Positions 37,478 through 46,085 of a DNA stretch of 46,085 bases are shown here, one piece after another (the first letter of the stretch is position 1; every line of letters starts with the position of its first letter). A model generated the notes under the pieces. That model saw only the letters and a list, made by a program, of their open reading frames with translations. It did not search any database and had not been told where the DNA came from. This DNA comes from an uncultured bacterium (lineage in GTDB: Bacteria; Myxococcota_A; UBA9042; PHBI01). The stretch lies in the NCBI GenBank assembly GCA_938040325.1, contig CALHXW010000099.1, positions 1 to 46,085 on the forward strand, written 5' to 3'. The position numbers and the translations under genes are program-made.

Positions 37478-37756
37478 ATGTCTGACGGCGCCAACACCAT
37501 GCCGCTTGGAAGGGTCGCCGAGATCTATCTGCTTGCTGGCAAACGCATCGTCGCAGTCGGGCCCATCGATCCGCTCGTCGCCATACGAACTGGCGACAAC
37601 GTGTGCTTTGCCGTCTCCGGTCGCGTGAGGGTTGATGGCATCGCGCTGACGCCGCATACGCAATACCTCGACCTGCTGCTGACCACGGACGGCGTCAAAC
37701 CGGCGGTCGGTGAAGAGGTGAGTCTCGTCGTTGGCATCAGAGATGACGACGGCTAA
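37478..37756 (+). CDS. Small beta-barrel-like protein
   Basis: 92 residues from MSDGANTMPLGRVAEIYL, 17 bp after the giant lipoprotein, so likely in the same transcript; the longer frame to 37427 overlaps its neighbour. No signal peptide. The sequence GKRIVAVGPIDPLVAIRTGD, RVRVDGIAL and VKPAVGEEVSLVVGI resembles the second barrel domain of translation GTPases ('G.I.VGD.v.i.G......V..L...G..V..A..G..VGI'), which also occurs alone in small proteins. This is resemblance only; the function is unknown. Confidence 0.55.
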   Translation: MSDGANTMPLGRVAEIYLLAGKRIVAVGPIDPLVAIRTGDNVCFAVSGRVRVDGIALTPHTQYLDLLLTTDGVKPAVGEEVSLVVGIRDDDG

Positions 37757-37834
37757 GTGCCGTACGCTGCCGCGGCACACGTGCCCGGCGCTTCGAGGCC
37801 GTGCGACGGCGAATCGCTTGCGGCCGGCTGCGAG

Positions 37835-38293
37835 TCAGCCGCGCTTGGCCGCAAAGCGCGAGCGGAAGCCACGCATGATCACGGCCCCGGAAGGGCTTGG
37901 CGTCTCTTGGAGCGTGCGCCACCACCGGTAGCGGTTGATGGACGAAAACCCGGGCTGCGTGCCCACAGCTTTGGCAAGCTCGTCTGCGGCGGCATCCGTG
38001 TCTGCGTCGGTCGGTGGATTGAGGACTTCCAGCTCAAGCTCGACCGGCGCTGCGTTGGTCAGCGCCGTGACGCCAGCGTCCGGCGCGAGGTTCTCAGCAC
38101 CGACGCCAAAGATGCCCTCGTCTTCGAGTCGCTGATAGGCCGCTAGCGGCATCGACAGGTTGATCAGCGAGAGTCGACCATCCGCGCGGTCGTACACCTG
38201 GACCTGGAGCAGCGTTGCGTCGACAGACGCAGCATCCAAGACCGTCAGCTCGATGGGCCGCTTTGGCGACCGGGCGGCGAAGCGTCCAGCCAC
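37835..38293 (-). CDS. Protein of unknown function, second gene of a two-gene operon
   Basis: 152 residues, starting MAGRFAARSPKRPIEL four bases after the stop of the upstream gene on the same strand, so the two are co-transcribed. No signal peptide. The first half is beta-like (TVLDAASVDATLLQVQVYDR; LSLINLSMPLAAYQRLEDEG), then an acidic linker (NPPTDADTDAAADEL), then a basic aromatic end (INRYRWWRTLQETPS; RGFRSRFAAKRG). I do not recognise a family. Possible chaperone or partner of the upstream 466-residue protein. Confidence 0.65.
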   Translation of the reverse strand: MAGRFAARSPKRPIELTVLDAASVDATLLQVQVYDRADGRLSLINLSMPLAAYQRLEDEGIFGVGAENLAPDAGVTALTNAAPVELELEVLNPPTDADTDAAADELAKAVGTQPGFSSINRYRWWRTLQETPSPSGAVIMRGFRSRFAAKRG

Positions 38294-38297
38294 TGGC

Positions 38298-39698
38298 TTA
38301 GCTCATCGCGGCAAGGGCGTCGTTCACAGGACCTGTGAAGTCGACGAAGCTGCCCACTTGGACGTTGGCGCGGACGCCGCCAACGCGCCGACCAGTGCCG
38401 GTGCCCAGCTGTCGCATGCTCTTGAAGCGCGCGCGGCTGACCGTCCACTGACCGTTCGTGCGGGTGACCTTGAGGTCGAGGCCCATGAGGGAATCGAAGG
38501 TCTGTCCGGAGGTGCCAAACGCGGCCGTCCCGAGGTTAGCGGCCGTCGATGCCAGCGCCAGTCCCTCAGGGAAGCTCATGCCCTCGCGGGCGTTGTTGAC
38601 CGCCATCCCAAACGACGCGATCTTGGCGATAAAGAGGCCGGCCGTGAGTGCCTGCTTGAAGCGGGTCTGGCCGTCGAGCGAGAACGCCTCGCGCGGCATC
38701 GAGAGCTGCGCATTGAGCTCGATCGCGACCGTCGACGCGCTGCCGGAGCGCGCACGCTTGGAAAAACGCACGGTGGCAGAGCTGTTGCCGTTGTTGCCTT
38801 GGAGCTGACCGGCGAGCTCCGCGAATGCCTGGGTGTCGTCGTTGTTCACGTCTTCGAGACCGACGCGACCTTGGATATGACCGGCACCGCCGCTGCCCGA
38901 GGTCGGGTTGCGAGCCTCCGCACCGAACTGGAACGCCACGCCGGCTTCGAAGCCGACCGCGCCATTGTTGCGGAAGAAGCTGAAGTAGTTCGTGTAGGCG
39001 TTGTTGAACGTCCCGATCCACTCCTCGCCAACACCCCATGCGATCAGTCGCTCCGTGCGTGTCTGAGGGTCGTTGAGCGCTTCATGAGCACTGTTGAACG
39101 CGCTGTCGACACCACCGGCTTCGAGGGCTGCATGGATCGACTGCTTGAGCGCGTCGATGAGTGCGTCCCCAAGGTTGGCCCCGCGAAGCCGCAGCGCGCC
39201 GGTGACGGCCGCGTTGACGTTGAAGATCTTTCCGAGCCCGTACCGTGCCCCACCAGAGAGCTGACAGTTGAACTCTTTCTGTCCATCGTTGCCGATGGCG
39301 ATGCTGCCGGCGACGCCCACGAGGATGTCAAGACCGGGTACCGAAGCCACCGGGATCGCGACGTTGAGGTCGACGTCAGCGAAGTGCCCCATCTGAACGC
39401 CACCGGCGATCGACATCACGGTGCTCTTGAGCGATGCGAACGTGCCTGGCGAGCCAGAGTGGGTCTCGGACTGATTGCCGGGGCCATCCATCTGGACCGG
39501 CTGGCCCTCTCGACGATGCATCTGCACCGGGGCTGCGCCGGACGGAGGCGCGAGCATTGCTGCACCTGCGTCGTACGAATCGGTTCGTCCCGCAGCACCC
39601 CGGAGCGCCGCTCGGTGACCGCCATCAGCGGTCTGCGGGGCTTGGGGGCCTGTGGTCGTGGTCTCAGACGACTGGGTGGTTCCAGTGCTGCGCACCAT
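38298..39698 (-). CDS. Unknown 466-residue protein, possibly a cargo or pore-like protein
   Basis: The start at 39698 has AAGGAG eight bases upstream; the frame continues to 39764 without a site. No signal peptide. The first 90 residues are Ser/Thr/Gly/Gln-rich and low in hydrophobics, and contain the near-repeat PVQMHRREGQPVQM. Such 'PVQM' N-termini occur in several deltaproteobacterial proteins tied to contractile injection systems, from memory. The rest is Gly/Ala-rich and beta-like: VDLNVAIPVASVPGLDILVG, GARYGLGKIFNVNAAVTGAL, GAVGFEAGVAFQFGAEA. These alternating patterns could suit a barrel or a pore. No HExxH motif is present. It heads a two-gene operon. Function undetermined. Confidence 0.65.
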   Translation of the reverse strand: MVRSTGTTQSSETTTTGPQAPQTADGGHRAALRGAAGRTDSYDAGAAMLAPPSGAAPVQMHRREGQPVQMDGPGNQSETHSGSPGTFASLKSTVMSIAGGVQMGHFADVDLNVAIPVASVPGLDILVGVAGSIAIGNDGQKEFNCQLSGGARYGLGKIFNVNAAVTGALRLRGANLGDALIDALKQSIHAALEAGGVDSAFNSAHEALNDPQTRTERLIAWGVGEEWIGTFNNAYTNYFSFFRNNGAVGFEAGVAFQFGAEARNPTSGSGGAGHIQGRVGLEDVNNDDTQAFAELAGQLQGNNGNSSATVRFSKRARSGSASTVAIELNAQLSMPREAFSLDGQTRFKQALTAGLFIAKIASFGMAVNNAREGMSFPEGLALASTAANLGTAAFGTSGQTFDSLMGLDLKVTRTNGQWTVSRARFKSMRQLGTGTGRRVGGVRANVQVGSFVDFTGPVNDALAAMS

Positions 39699-39794
39699 TG
39701 TGTGCTCCTTCAACCTGCTGGCAACCGACCGCCGAACTATAGTGAGGTATGACCTGAGAATCAATCAGAAGACCACTCTTGGTCCACGCCGCGA

Positions 39795-39900
39795 CGCACT
39801 GGCCAGAGCTCGCGCACAAATCGGTCGACAGGCAGGTGCCACAGCTGCCGCCACAGCCACTTGAGCCGCAGTTCTTCGAGCCTGAGTCGGGCACACATGC
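39795..39900 (-). pseudogene. Remnant of a CGxxGCGGxCGxC-repeat protein
   Basis: On the minus strand this stretch reads CVPDSGSKNCGSSGCGGSC, then GTCLSTDLCASSGQCV. It is the same module found near the end of the giant lipoprotein (CGDDGCGGTCGSC; GQCV). No start, signal or further domains surround it, and it sits between a terminator-like hairpin and an unrelated gene. It is best seen as a gene fragment left by a deletion or duplication. Confidence 0.55.
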
Positions 39901-39911
39901 CCCCAAACGCC

Positions 39912-39944
39912 AAAGACCCGACAGCGAAGCGCTGTCGGGTCTTT
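39912..39944. terminator. Perfect bidirectional hairpin
   Basis: AAAGACCCGACAGC, GAAGC, GCTGTCGGGTCTTT: a 14-bp perfect stem with A/T tracts on both sides. It probably ends minus-strand transcripts from the Nudix operon (40162-44510). Confidence 0.85.
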
Positions 39945-39984
39945 GACTAACCGCGTGCCGCAATCGATTGCGGCGACGGCTTCG

Positions 39985-40150
39985 CTAGGCCCAAAACAAG
40001 CGCTGTTTTTGAGCGAGGCGAGGGCTGCTCGCCAGCGGCGTCCGCTGGACGAAGGCGATGCGTGCATCGTCGAGTTCAGGTGAGCGAAGCGAACGCACGG
40101 ACGTCGCTTGCGAGGGCATCGCCGCAGCCGGAAAGAGCGCTTGTTTTGGG
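39985..40150. repeat. Dispersed repeat, copy 4 (most complete)
   Basis: The left end CTAGGCCCAAAACAAGCGCT (39985-40004) and right end AGCGCTTGTTTTGGG (40136-40150) are inverted. Between them are the B-end (GAGCGAGGCGAGGGCTGCTC), a centre with CGATGCGTGCATCG, and the A-end shared with copies 1 and 2. It lies 11 bp from the 3' end of the Nudix gene. Confidence 0.85.
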
Positions 40151-40161
40151 TCGGCGACATG

Positions 40162-40662
40162 TCATGGCGCGCTGGTGACCGTGACGGCGCTCTGCTCAGC
40201 TGCAGTGCGGTAGTAGGCGCGCTGTACCTCGAACATGGGCGAGAGTTCCTCAACCTCCTCGCGAGTCACCCAGCGCGCGTCCGCGACTTCATCCTGGGCG
40301 AGTGTGAGTCGCGGATAGCCGTGAAGCGCCGCGCCTGGGTCCTCGGCGCTCGTCGCCGGCGGTGCATCGGGGGCAATGAACGCGTCAAACCAGATGAGGA
40401 GATAGCTTCCGTCGGTGGTGAGCGAGCGATACCGCTCCTCACCGATCTCGACGATGAGACCGACTTCCTCGGCAACCTCACGGGCTGCCGCAAGAGGGAG
40501 CGCTTCACCTGGCTCGACCCGACCCGTCACCGGGGCCCACATCCCGGGCGCCGGAACGTTGTTTGCCCGCTTGATGAGGAGATGGCGGCCTTGGTGGCGG
40601 ACATCAATAGCGACGGCAACGGGCCGGACCACGCCATCATCGGGATGAGGAACATCTTTCAT
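40162..40662 (-). CDS. Nudix hydrolase
   Basis: 166 residues from MKDVPHPDDGVVRPVAVAID; this ATG overlaps the stop of the upstream gene (ATGA), which decides the start. The Nudix box GRVEPGEALPLAAAREVAEE, followed by VGL (residues about 47-69), fits Gx5Ex7REUxEExGU completely, so a metal-dependent pyrophosphatase is expected. The remainder has a normal Nudix layout (LLIWFDAFIA; WVTREEVEEL). Substrate cannot be told; relatives range from nucleotide sugars to oxidised nucleotides. Translationally coupled to a secreted heme lipoprotein, an odd pairing for a cytoplasmic enzyme. Confidence 0.93.
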   Translation of the reverse strand: MKDVPHPDDGVVRPVAVAIDVRHQGRHLLIKRANNVPAPGMWAPVTGRVEPGEALPLAAAREVAEEVGLIVEIGEERYRSLTTDGSYLLIWFDAFIAPDAPPATSAEDPGAALHGYPRLTLAQDEVADARWVTREEVEELSPMFEVQRAYYRTAAEQSAVTVTSAP

Positions 40663-42080
40663 CGGACCCAACAGGCGTTGATGGCTTCGTCGCAGAGTGT
40701 GCCGTCGCACGCTGCGAAGTCGGCATAGGGAGTCGCGCACTCGGCATCAAGGCAGAACGTGAGCGACGCCCCGCGGTCTGCGCAGCTCAGCGCGCAGACC
40801 GCTAGTGCGTCTCTCGACAGCCCGCAGCCAGATCGGCGGCAGCTGAGCGTGGCCTCGATGACGCAAGCCGCACACTCATGCCCTTCCTGCGCTGCGCAGG
40901 TCACCAGGCAGGTCGGGTCGCCGGCGCAAGACTCGCGGCAGTCGTTGTCGCAAGCAAGTGCGCGGCCGTCGAGCGCCCCTGGCCACTGTTGGCGCGCATA
41001 GACCCGACAGAACGGCGTCTCACAGGCACCATCGAGAGGACCGGCGACGTTCAGCGGCGTCCGGTCGTTCGGCCAACGAGCGATGGAAATCCCCGCCGGC
41101 CCAGGCGCCACGTTCAGTGCGCAACGCCCCTGGTTGTAGACGGTGACTGCATCCCTCGCGACGACGCCAGTGAGCAGACGTTCCTGCCCCACAGCGCGTG
41201 ACGAGACGCTCCACATCGGACCGGCAGCGTCCGCCTCAGCCATCGCCTGTGTGACAAGCGCAGTGACCGGCGCGATCACACCGCTACTCGACCACACGCC
41301 AACGGTGTCGGCGGTCACGCTCAAGCGTTTCTCCGACGTGCTCTCCGCGACTGCCACCCGGAGCACCCACAGCGCGCCGGCCCCGACTCGCGTGCCGTGG
41401 TCGCTGCGGCGATACACAGTCTGACCGGCGCGGTAGGCGAGTGCGACAGGCCGCCCGGTGATCCAGTGGTCGTCGTCACAAGCGAAAGGGCCAGCTGTAG
41501 CGTCAACGTCAAAGGCCGATGAGACCTCGTGAACGATCCCCCAGCGGATAGTCGGCGACGCCTCCACGGCGTAGCTGACCACAACGATAGGCTGGGGCGT
41601 TGGGTTGACCACGGGCACACACCAGACCCCCGCGTCAGCTGGGATATCCCACGAGGCGCTGAGCGGCAGCCCGACGGGCGACTGCTCAGGCTCGGCAAAC
41701 GGCTCGTCACGCTCTCCCGGACTGCCGGTTGGCGCACCCTCGTCGAGCCAGGCGCTGATGAGCGCTTGCAGGATGTCACCGTTGCCGCGCCAGCTCGGGG
41801 GGTCGTTGAGCTCACACGCATGACCCGCTGAGACCGACTCGATGTGGGCATCGAGCGCTGTCATCACGGTGCTTGTCGCCATGTCTCGGACCTCAAAGTA
41901 GCTGCTCATCGACGGTGGCTGACCGCCCGGACCGTGGCAGCCCATACATGCGTCGAGACGAGGCACGAGGTCCCGGTAGTAGGTCGCTGTGTTGCCAATA
42001 AAGGCGTCGGCAGGGGGACTCGGGGGCACCGGAACCCGCTGAAACTGCGGATCCCCGCACGCGAGCGGCCCCATCAGCAC
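40659..42080 (-). CDS. Secreted lipoprotein with one c-type heme motif
   Basis: About 473 residues from GTG 42080, but the leader is then only seven residues before the lipid Cys (MLMGPLACGDP). The open frame upstream reads RRSQGWALLSSAAIAVLMGPLACG, a good lipoprotein leader, but without ATG/GTG/TTG; the true start is unclear. ACMGCHGPGG (Cys45, Cys48, His49) is a CxxCH heme site, in the style of planctomycete/myxobacterial cytochrome-like N-domains. The middle resembles a copper type-II monooxygenase-like or jelly-roll beta region (WDIPADAGVWCVPVVNP), uncertain. The C-terminal 120 residues are Cys-rich (CDNDCRESCAGDPTC; CAAQEGHECAACV). Middle gene of a minus-strand operon. Confidence 0.75.
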   Translation of the reverse strand: MLMGPLACGDPQFQRVPVPPSPPADAFIGNTATYYRDLVPRLDACMGCHGPGGQPPSMSSYFEVRDMATSTVMTALDAHIESVSAGHACELNDPPSWRGNGDILQALISAWLDEGAPTGSPGERDEPFAEPEQSPVGLPLSASWDIPADAGVWCVPVVNPTPQPIVVVSYAVEASPTIRWGIVHEVSSAFDVDATAGPFACDDDHWITGRPVALAYRAGQTVYRRSDHGTRVGAGALWVLRVAVAESTSEKRLSVTADTVGVWSSSGVIAPVTALVTQAMAEADAAGPMWSVSSRAVGQERLLTGVVARDAVTVYNQGRCALNVAPGPAGISIARWPNDRTPLNVAGPLDGACETPFCRVYARQQWPGALDGRALACDNDCRESCAGDPTCLVTCAAQEGHECAACVIEATLSCRRSGCGLSRDALAVCALSCADRGASLTFCLDAECATPYADFAACDGTLCDEAINACWVR

Positions 42081-42276
42081 CGCAATCGCAGCCGATGACA
42101 GCAGCGCCCAACCCTGCGAACGACGCGCGGGCTGATGACGCTTGGCCTGGCGGGCCGAGGCCTGGGAACAACGCGTTTCGATCTCTACACCTACCTCACC
42201 GGGACACGGCTGCCGACGCCAGCGGGTGCTTCTCGAATGCCCCTCGCCACCGGTCGATAATGGCGAAGAGACCGGG

Positions 42277-43484
42277 CTAAGGGAAGACCCGGACGAAGCG
42301 GCCTGCTTCTCGACGCATCAAGCCCTCGCGCGTTGGCAAGAGCTGTGCTGCTCCAAGCGTGAGTGGCTTGGGCCGAACATGCGTTGGCGGGCTCGACCGG
42401 CTGAGCTCGGTCCAGGTGACGCCACGGTCTCGGGTCAAAAACCGTCGCTCCGAAGCGGTCCAAGCGAAGAGCTGCCCGTTCCCCCGGTGGCCGCGGATGG
42501 CCGTCACTGGCTCGTCGATCGGCAGCTCTACCACCCGCCAGGATGCGCCATCGTCGGTCCTCCCAAGGACGCCACCTGCCGGTGTCGCACCGATGCGACA
42601 GCGTGCCGTCAGCGCCCAGAGCGCCTTGTCGCCGTCCAAGACGACGTCTCGCACGGGTTGCTTGAGGGGCCCTGTCTCCACCAGCCTAAAGGTCTTCCCA
42701 CCGTCGGTGCTTGTCGGCAGTGCCCCGCGCGGCGCCGATCCGACAATCCCTGGACGGTCGCAGGAACCGCCGACCGTCAACCAGACGTTCTGTCCGCGCT
42801 GGACGAGGCTGCGAATAGGCACCGGGCGAGTCACGCGCGGGGGCGTCGCGTTCACCCCCACATGCATGACGCGTCCGAGCCAGTCCCGCGCTTTCCCGCA
42901 ACGATCCCAGGCAACGACCTCCAAGAGCGCACCACCGCCTTGTGCCGATGGGAGCTCAAGCCTGCTGGTGGGGCCCTCGCAGCCTTCGGGTGAGGCGGGA
43001 GAAGCGAGCCAGCGAGCCGGCGCCTTCGCTCCCTCCCGCAGCAACATGATCCCCTCGGGTGCTGCATAGAGCAGCCCGGCCGGGTGACGTGCCAGCCTGC
43101 CAAAGTCCGCACCGTCGCTGCGGTGCCATACGACCGCCTGCGTGGCGCCACACTCGACGCGGAGCAGCTCCTCGCTTGTCGGCGCCGGCCCCCCGCCCGC
43201 TGTTGCTGGCCGCTGCAGACCCATGACGACAGCATCTCCAAAGCGCACCGCCGAGACACTGGCATCGCCGGCGTCGACGCCAGTGACTTCTCGACCGTCG
43301 ATCGTGACGATCCCGCCATCCACCGCAAGGTGGCATGTATCGCCCCCACTCGGTGCCTGCGGACCCGGGCTTGGGCGCTCTGCCGGAGTTGGCGCCTCGG
43401 TCGTCGCGGCCTCGCGCCCGCACGCTTGGCAAACAGGAACCGCCATGAACAGAGCGAGCAACACGCCCGTCAACCGCCTGTCGT

Positions 43485-43488
<4 letters not shown>
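42277..43488 (-). CDS. Lipoprotein with BNR/YCF48-like beta-propeller repeats
   Basis: 403 residues from [17 protein letters not shown]; its ATG overlaps the stop of the deacetylase gene (ATGA), which fixes the start and leaves the longer frame unused. The leader ends VCQACG, a lipobox variant. A Pro/Thr/Glu linker follows. Asp-box-type repeats [16 protein letters not shown] and TRDRGVTW recur at about 60-70 residue spacing in the C-terminal half. These are typical of sialidase-like or photosystem-assembly-like propellers that serve as binding scaffolds. Catalytic residues of sialidases are not evident. Probably periplasmic or outer-membrane attached. From 42081 to 42276 there is no gene. Confidence 0.8.
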
Positions 43489-44510
<1,022 letters not shown>

Positions 44511-45020
44511 ACCGATCGGTGTATCACTGCGGTCGCGCGAATCGAAGCCTCGTTGTCGGGACGAGTCCGGCCGGCCGGGCTAGGAAGCCTCTCAAGACAC
44601 GGGACCGAGCGGGCGCACTCGACGACTCGCGCCGAAAGGCGCTGCGGCGACGGTAGGCTCGCGCGCGTCGATGACGAGCACCGATGGCGCGTCGTATCGT
44701 CACGAGGTGCCGCTGACAGGAGTTTCTCGGTGAGCTCTCGACGCGGAGAGCCTCCAAACCGTCGCGCCGCTCGGTCGTGCCACGCGACGAGTGCAGCCGA
44801 TTCGACCGCGCCGGGAACGCCATGCACGATGGCCACAAGGGAATCCTCGACGCCGAGCCCGTCTCCCTACAACGCCCGAAGAGCGCCGTGTTGTCGCGCC
44901 TGGATTGCAGCTGAATGTTCGAAATCCCGAAAATCTCACGCTCCGTCGAGCGTGTTCGTGTACGGTGCGCGCGCTTTAGGGACACATCACCGCAACGAGT
45001 TGCGGCACCGAGGGAAAACA
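44511..45020. other. 510-bp intergenic region without a supported gene
   Basis: It separates the divergent deacetylase and Cys-rich lipoprotein genes. A minus-strand frame (44486-44836, opening GTG) has a plausible first 45 residues, but then turns into Arg/Ser-rich sequence and lacks a ribosome site. A short hairpin, CCGCAACGAGTTGCGG, is at 44990-45005, just ahead of the lipoprotein start. The stretch 44920-44945 is relatively AT-rich and may hold a promoter. Confidence 0.4.
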
Positions 45021-45941
45021 ATGAATCGATGGACGATCACAATCGTGGCGGGGCTTTCACTGGTCGCGATGGGCTGCGGCGACGACAGCGACAACGACGG
45101 CAACGGCACCACTGACACCAGCGGTGTTGACGCGGGTGGCGATACCGGCGGGACCACCGACACCGGCGGGACTACCGACACCACCGGCACCGACACCGAC
45201 ACCACCCCGGCACCTGACACGACGCCTGCGGGCCTCGACTGCCAAGAAATCGTCACGTGCCTCAACGGCTGCGGTGAGACGGACCAGGCCTGCCAGCAAG
45301 GCTGCATCGGCCAGGGAACTCCAACAGGCGCTCAGAACTTCCAGAGCCTGGCCCAGTGCATCCAAGGTGCGTGCCCCGACGGCAGCCCCGACACGTGCAT
45401 CAGCGACGCCTTCACCGACGGCGGCGCATGCTTCTCGCAAGCTGACGCGTGTGGGCTGGCTGTCGAGTTCGGCACCGGCACCTGCGGCGAGGCCTTCTCC
45501 TGCGCGGTTGCGTGCGGCGCGGACGCCGCGTGCCAGCAGAACTGCACCAACCAGATGGACCAAGCCAACGCGACGCTCTGGAACACGATGGTGCAGTGCC
45601 TGAACACGGCGTGCGGACAGGACGGCGCTTGCCAGACTGAAGCACTCGCCGAGGGCGGAGCGTGCGCAACTGAGGCAGCTGCTTGTGGTGTGGAGCTTCC
45701 CGGCGGCGGAACGGGCAACTGCTCGACCGCTTTCCAGTGCGTGATTGGCTGCGGCGCTGACGCGTCGTGCGCACAGAACTGCCTCGCCCAGATGGACACG
45801 GACTCGGCGGCCCTTTGGAACGCGATCATCGCGTGCCTGCAGGCCGAGTGCACCGACCCCAACGACGCGGCTTGTCAGCAGGCGGCGCTGAACGGTGCGT
45901 GTGGTGCTCAGACGCAGGCGTGTCAGCAGGACACGAACTAG
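45021..45941 (+). CDS. Cys-rich lipoprotein with three internal repeats
   Basis: 306 residues; GAGGGAAAAC lies just before ATG 45021, and the long frame upstream is not coding. The leader TITIVAGLSLVAMGCGDD carries the lipid-type Cys. A Gly/Asp/Thr linker (TDTGGTTDTTGTDTDTTPA, with PAPDTTPA as in the GH18 linker) leads to three modules of about 75 residues. These start CQEIVTCLNGCGETDQACQQ, CGEAFSCAVACGADAACQQN and CSTAFQCVIGCGADASCAQN. Each has C-x5/6-C-x3-C-x6-C-x3-C, then a helix with CL/CI, then a C...C pair. These look like disulfide-stabilised helical hairpins. I know no named family. A terminator follows. Confidence 0.85.
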   Translation: MNRWTITIVAGLSLVAMGCGDDSDNDGNGTTDTSGVDAGGDTGGTTDTGGTTDTTGTDTDTTPAPDTTPAGLDCQEIVTCLNGCGETDQACQQGCIGQGTPTGAQNFQSLAQCIQGACPDGSPDTCISDAFTDGGACFSQADACGLAVEFGTGTCGEAFSCAVACGADAACQQNCTNQMDQANATLWNTMVQCLNTACGQDGACQTEALAEGGACATEAAACGVELPGGGTGNCSTAFQCVIGCGADASCAQNCLAQMDTDSAALWNAIIACLQAECTDPNDAACQQAALNGACGAQTQACQQDTN

Positions 45942-45966
45942 CGCACGGCGACCATCAGTCGAGCTG

Positions 45967-46006
45967 CGGCCGCCCCTTGTTTTGAGGGGCGGCCGTTTGC
46001 TTTTTT
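45967..46006 (+). terminator. Rho-independent terminator of the Cys-rich lipoprotein
   Basis: CGGCCGCCCCTT and AGGGGCGGCCG flank a loop GTTTTG (45979-45984), followed by TTTGCTTTTTT. Strong stem with T-run. Confidence 0.93.
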
Positions 46007-46007
46007 C

Positions 46008-46085
46008 GGGCGTGGGCGCCGGGCGTGGGCGCCGGGCGTGGGCGCCGGGCGTGGGCGCCGGGCGTGGGCGTGGGCGTGGGCGTGG
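46008..46085. repeat. 13-bp tandem repeat at the window edge
   Basis: Four exact copies of GGGCGTGGGCGCC (46008-46059) are followed by at least four 6-bp units GGGCGT to the end of the window. It begins directly after the terminator. It continues beyond the edge, so total length is unknown. Confidence 0.9.

Noticed and set aside
38160-39752. 530-codon plus-strand open frame opposite the two-gene operon
   Set aside because: The minus strand has ribosome sites, a coupled second gene and a protein-like composition; the plus frame is Arg/His-rich without motifs.

Overview
The window is a 46 kb, GC-rich chromosomal segment with no rRNA, tRNA, CRISPR array or transposase that I can see. Several traits point to a Myxococcota/Bradymonadota-type deltaproteobacterium: many lipoproteins, a very large cysteine-rich lipoprotein with MopE-like 'CNGxDDDCNG' motifs, a GH18 protein with a Cys-plus-hydrophobic C-terminal sorting tail, CPxDG zinc ribbons, and numerous Asp/Thr/Pro linkers. 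This placement is inferred from gene content, not from a marker gene.

Layout. 1-1300: the edge of an outer-membrane-protein gene joined to a dispersed repeat, then a LEA14-like lipoprotein. 1400-3635: groES-groEL with a sigma70-type promoter, a textbook CIRCE operator and a terminator. 3730-9640: a barrel-like outer membrane protein, argH, lysA and an OmpA-domain protein, all on +. 9640-10100: hairpins, a 21-bp tandem repeat and the ppiD terminator. 10101-11945: ppiD (-). 12206-18162: the rod-shape cluster mreB-mreC-mreD-mrdA-rodA, in which the mrdA product (PBP2) carries an inserted zinc-ribbon-like domain; a lipoprotein follows. 19068-24175: trxA, a CcsA/HemX-like membrane protein, hemA, hemC and a cobA-hemD fusion (tetrapyrrole synthesis). 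24481-26198: two tandem paralogues of unknown function. 26424-28393: overlapping arcC-argF (-). 28653-31442: a GH18 protein convergent with a four-repeat PEGA-like periplasmic protein. 31660-32655: three successive terminator hairpins, a dispersed repeat and two small genes. 32829-37460: the giant Cys-rich lipoprotein. 37478-39698: a small beta-barrel-like protein and a two-gene operon of unknown, possibly secreted, proteins. 40162-44510: a tightly coupled minus-strand group (HDAC-like deacetylase, beta-propeller lipoprotein, c-type-heme lipoprotein, Nudix). 45021-45941: a three-repeat Cys-rich lipoprotein, followed by a terminator and a 13-bp tandem repeat at the edge.

Themes. Four copies of a 120-195 bp dispersed element with shared ends (core AGCGCTTGTTTTGGG) sit at 3' ends or gaps, and in places supply the stop codon or extend the reading frame of a neighbour. 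The most unusual protein observation is the roughly 110-residue, nine-cysteine insertion in the elongasome transpeptidase PBP2. Core genes (chaperonin, elongasome, heme, arginine, lysine) alternate with lineage-specific secreted proteins that share Asp/Thr/Pro linkers and repeated Cys modules.
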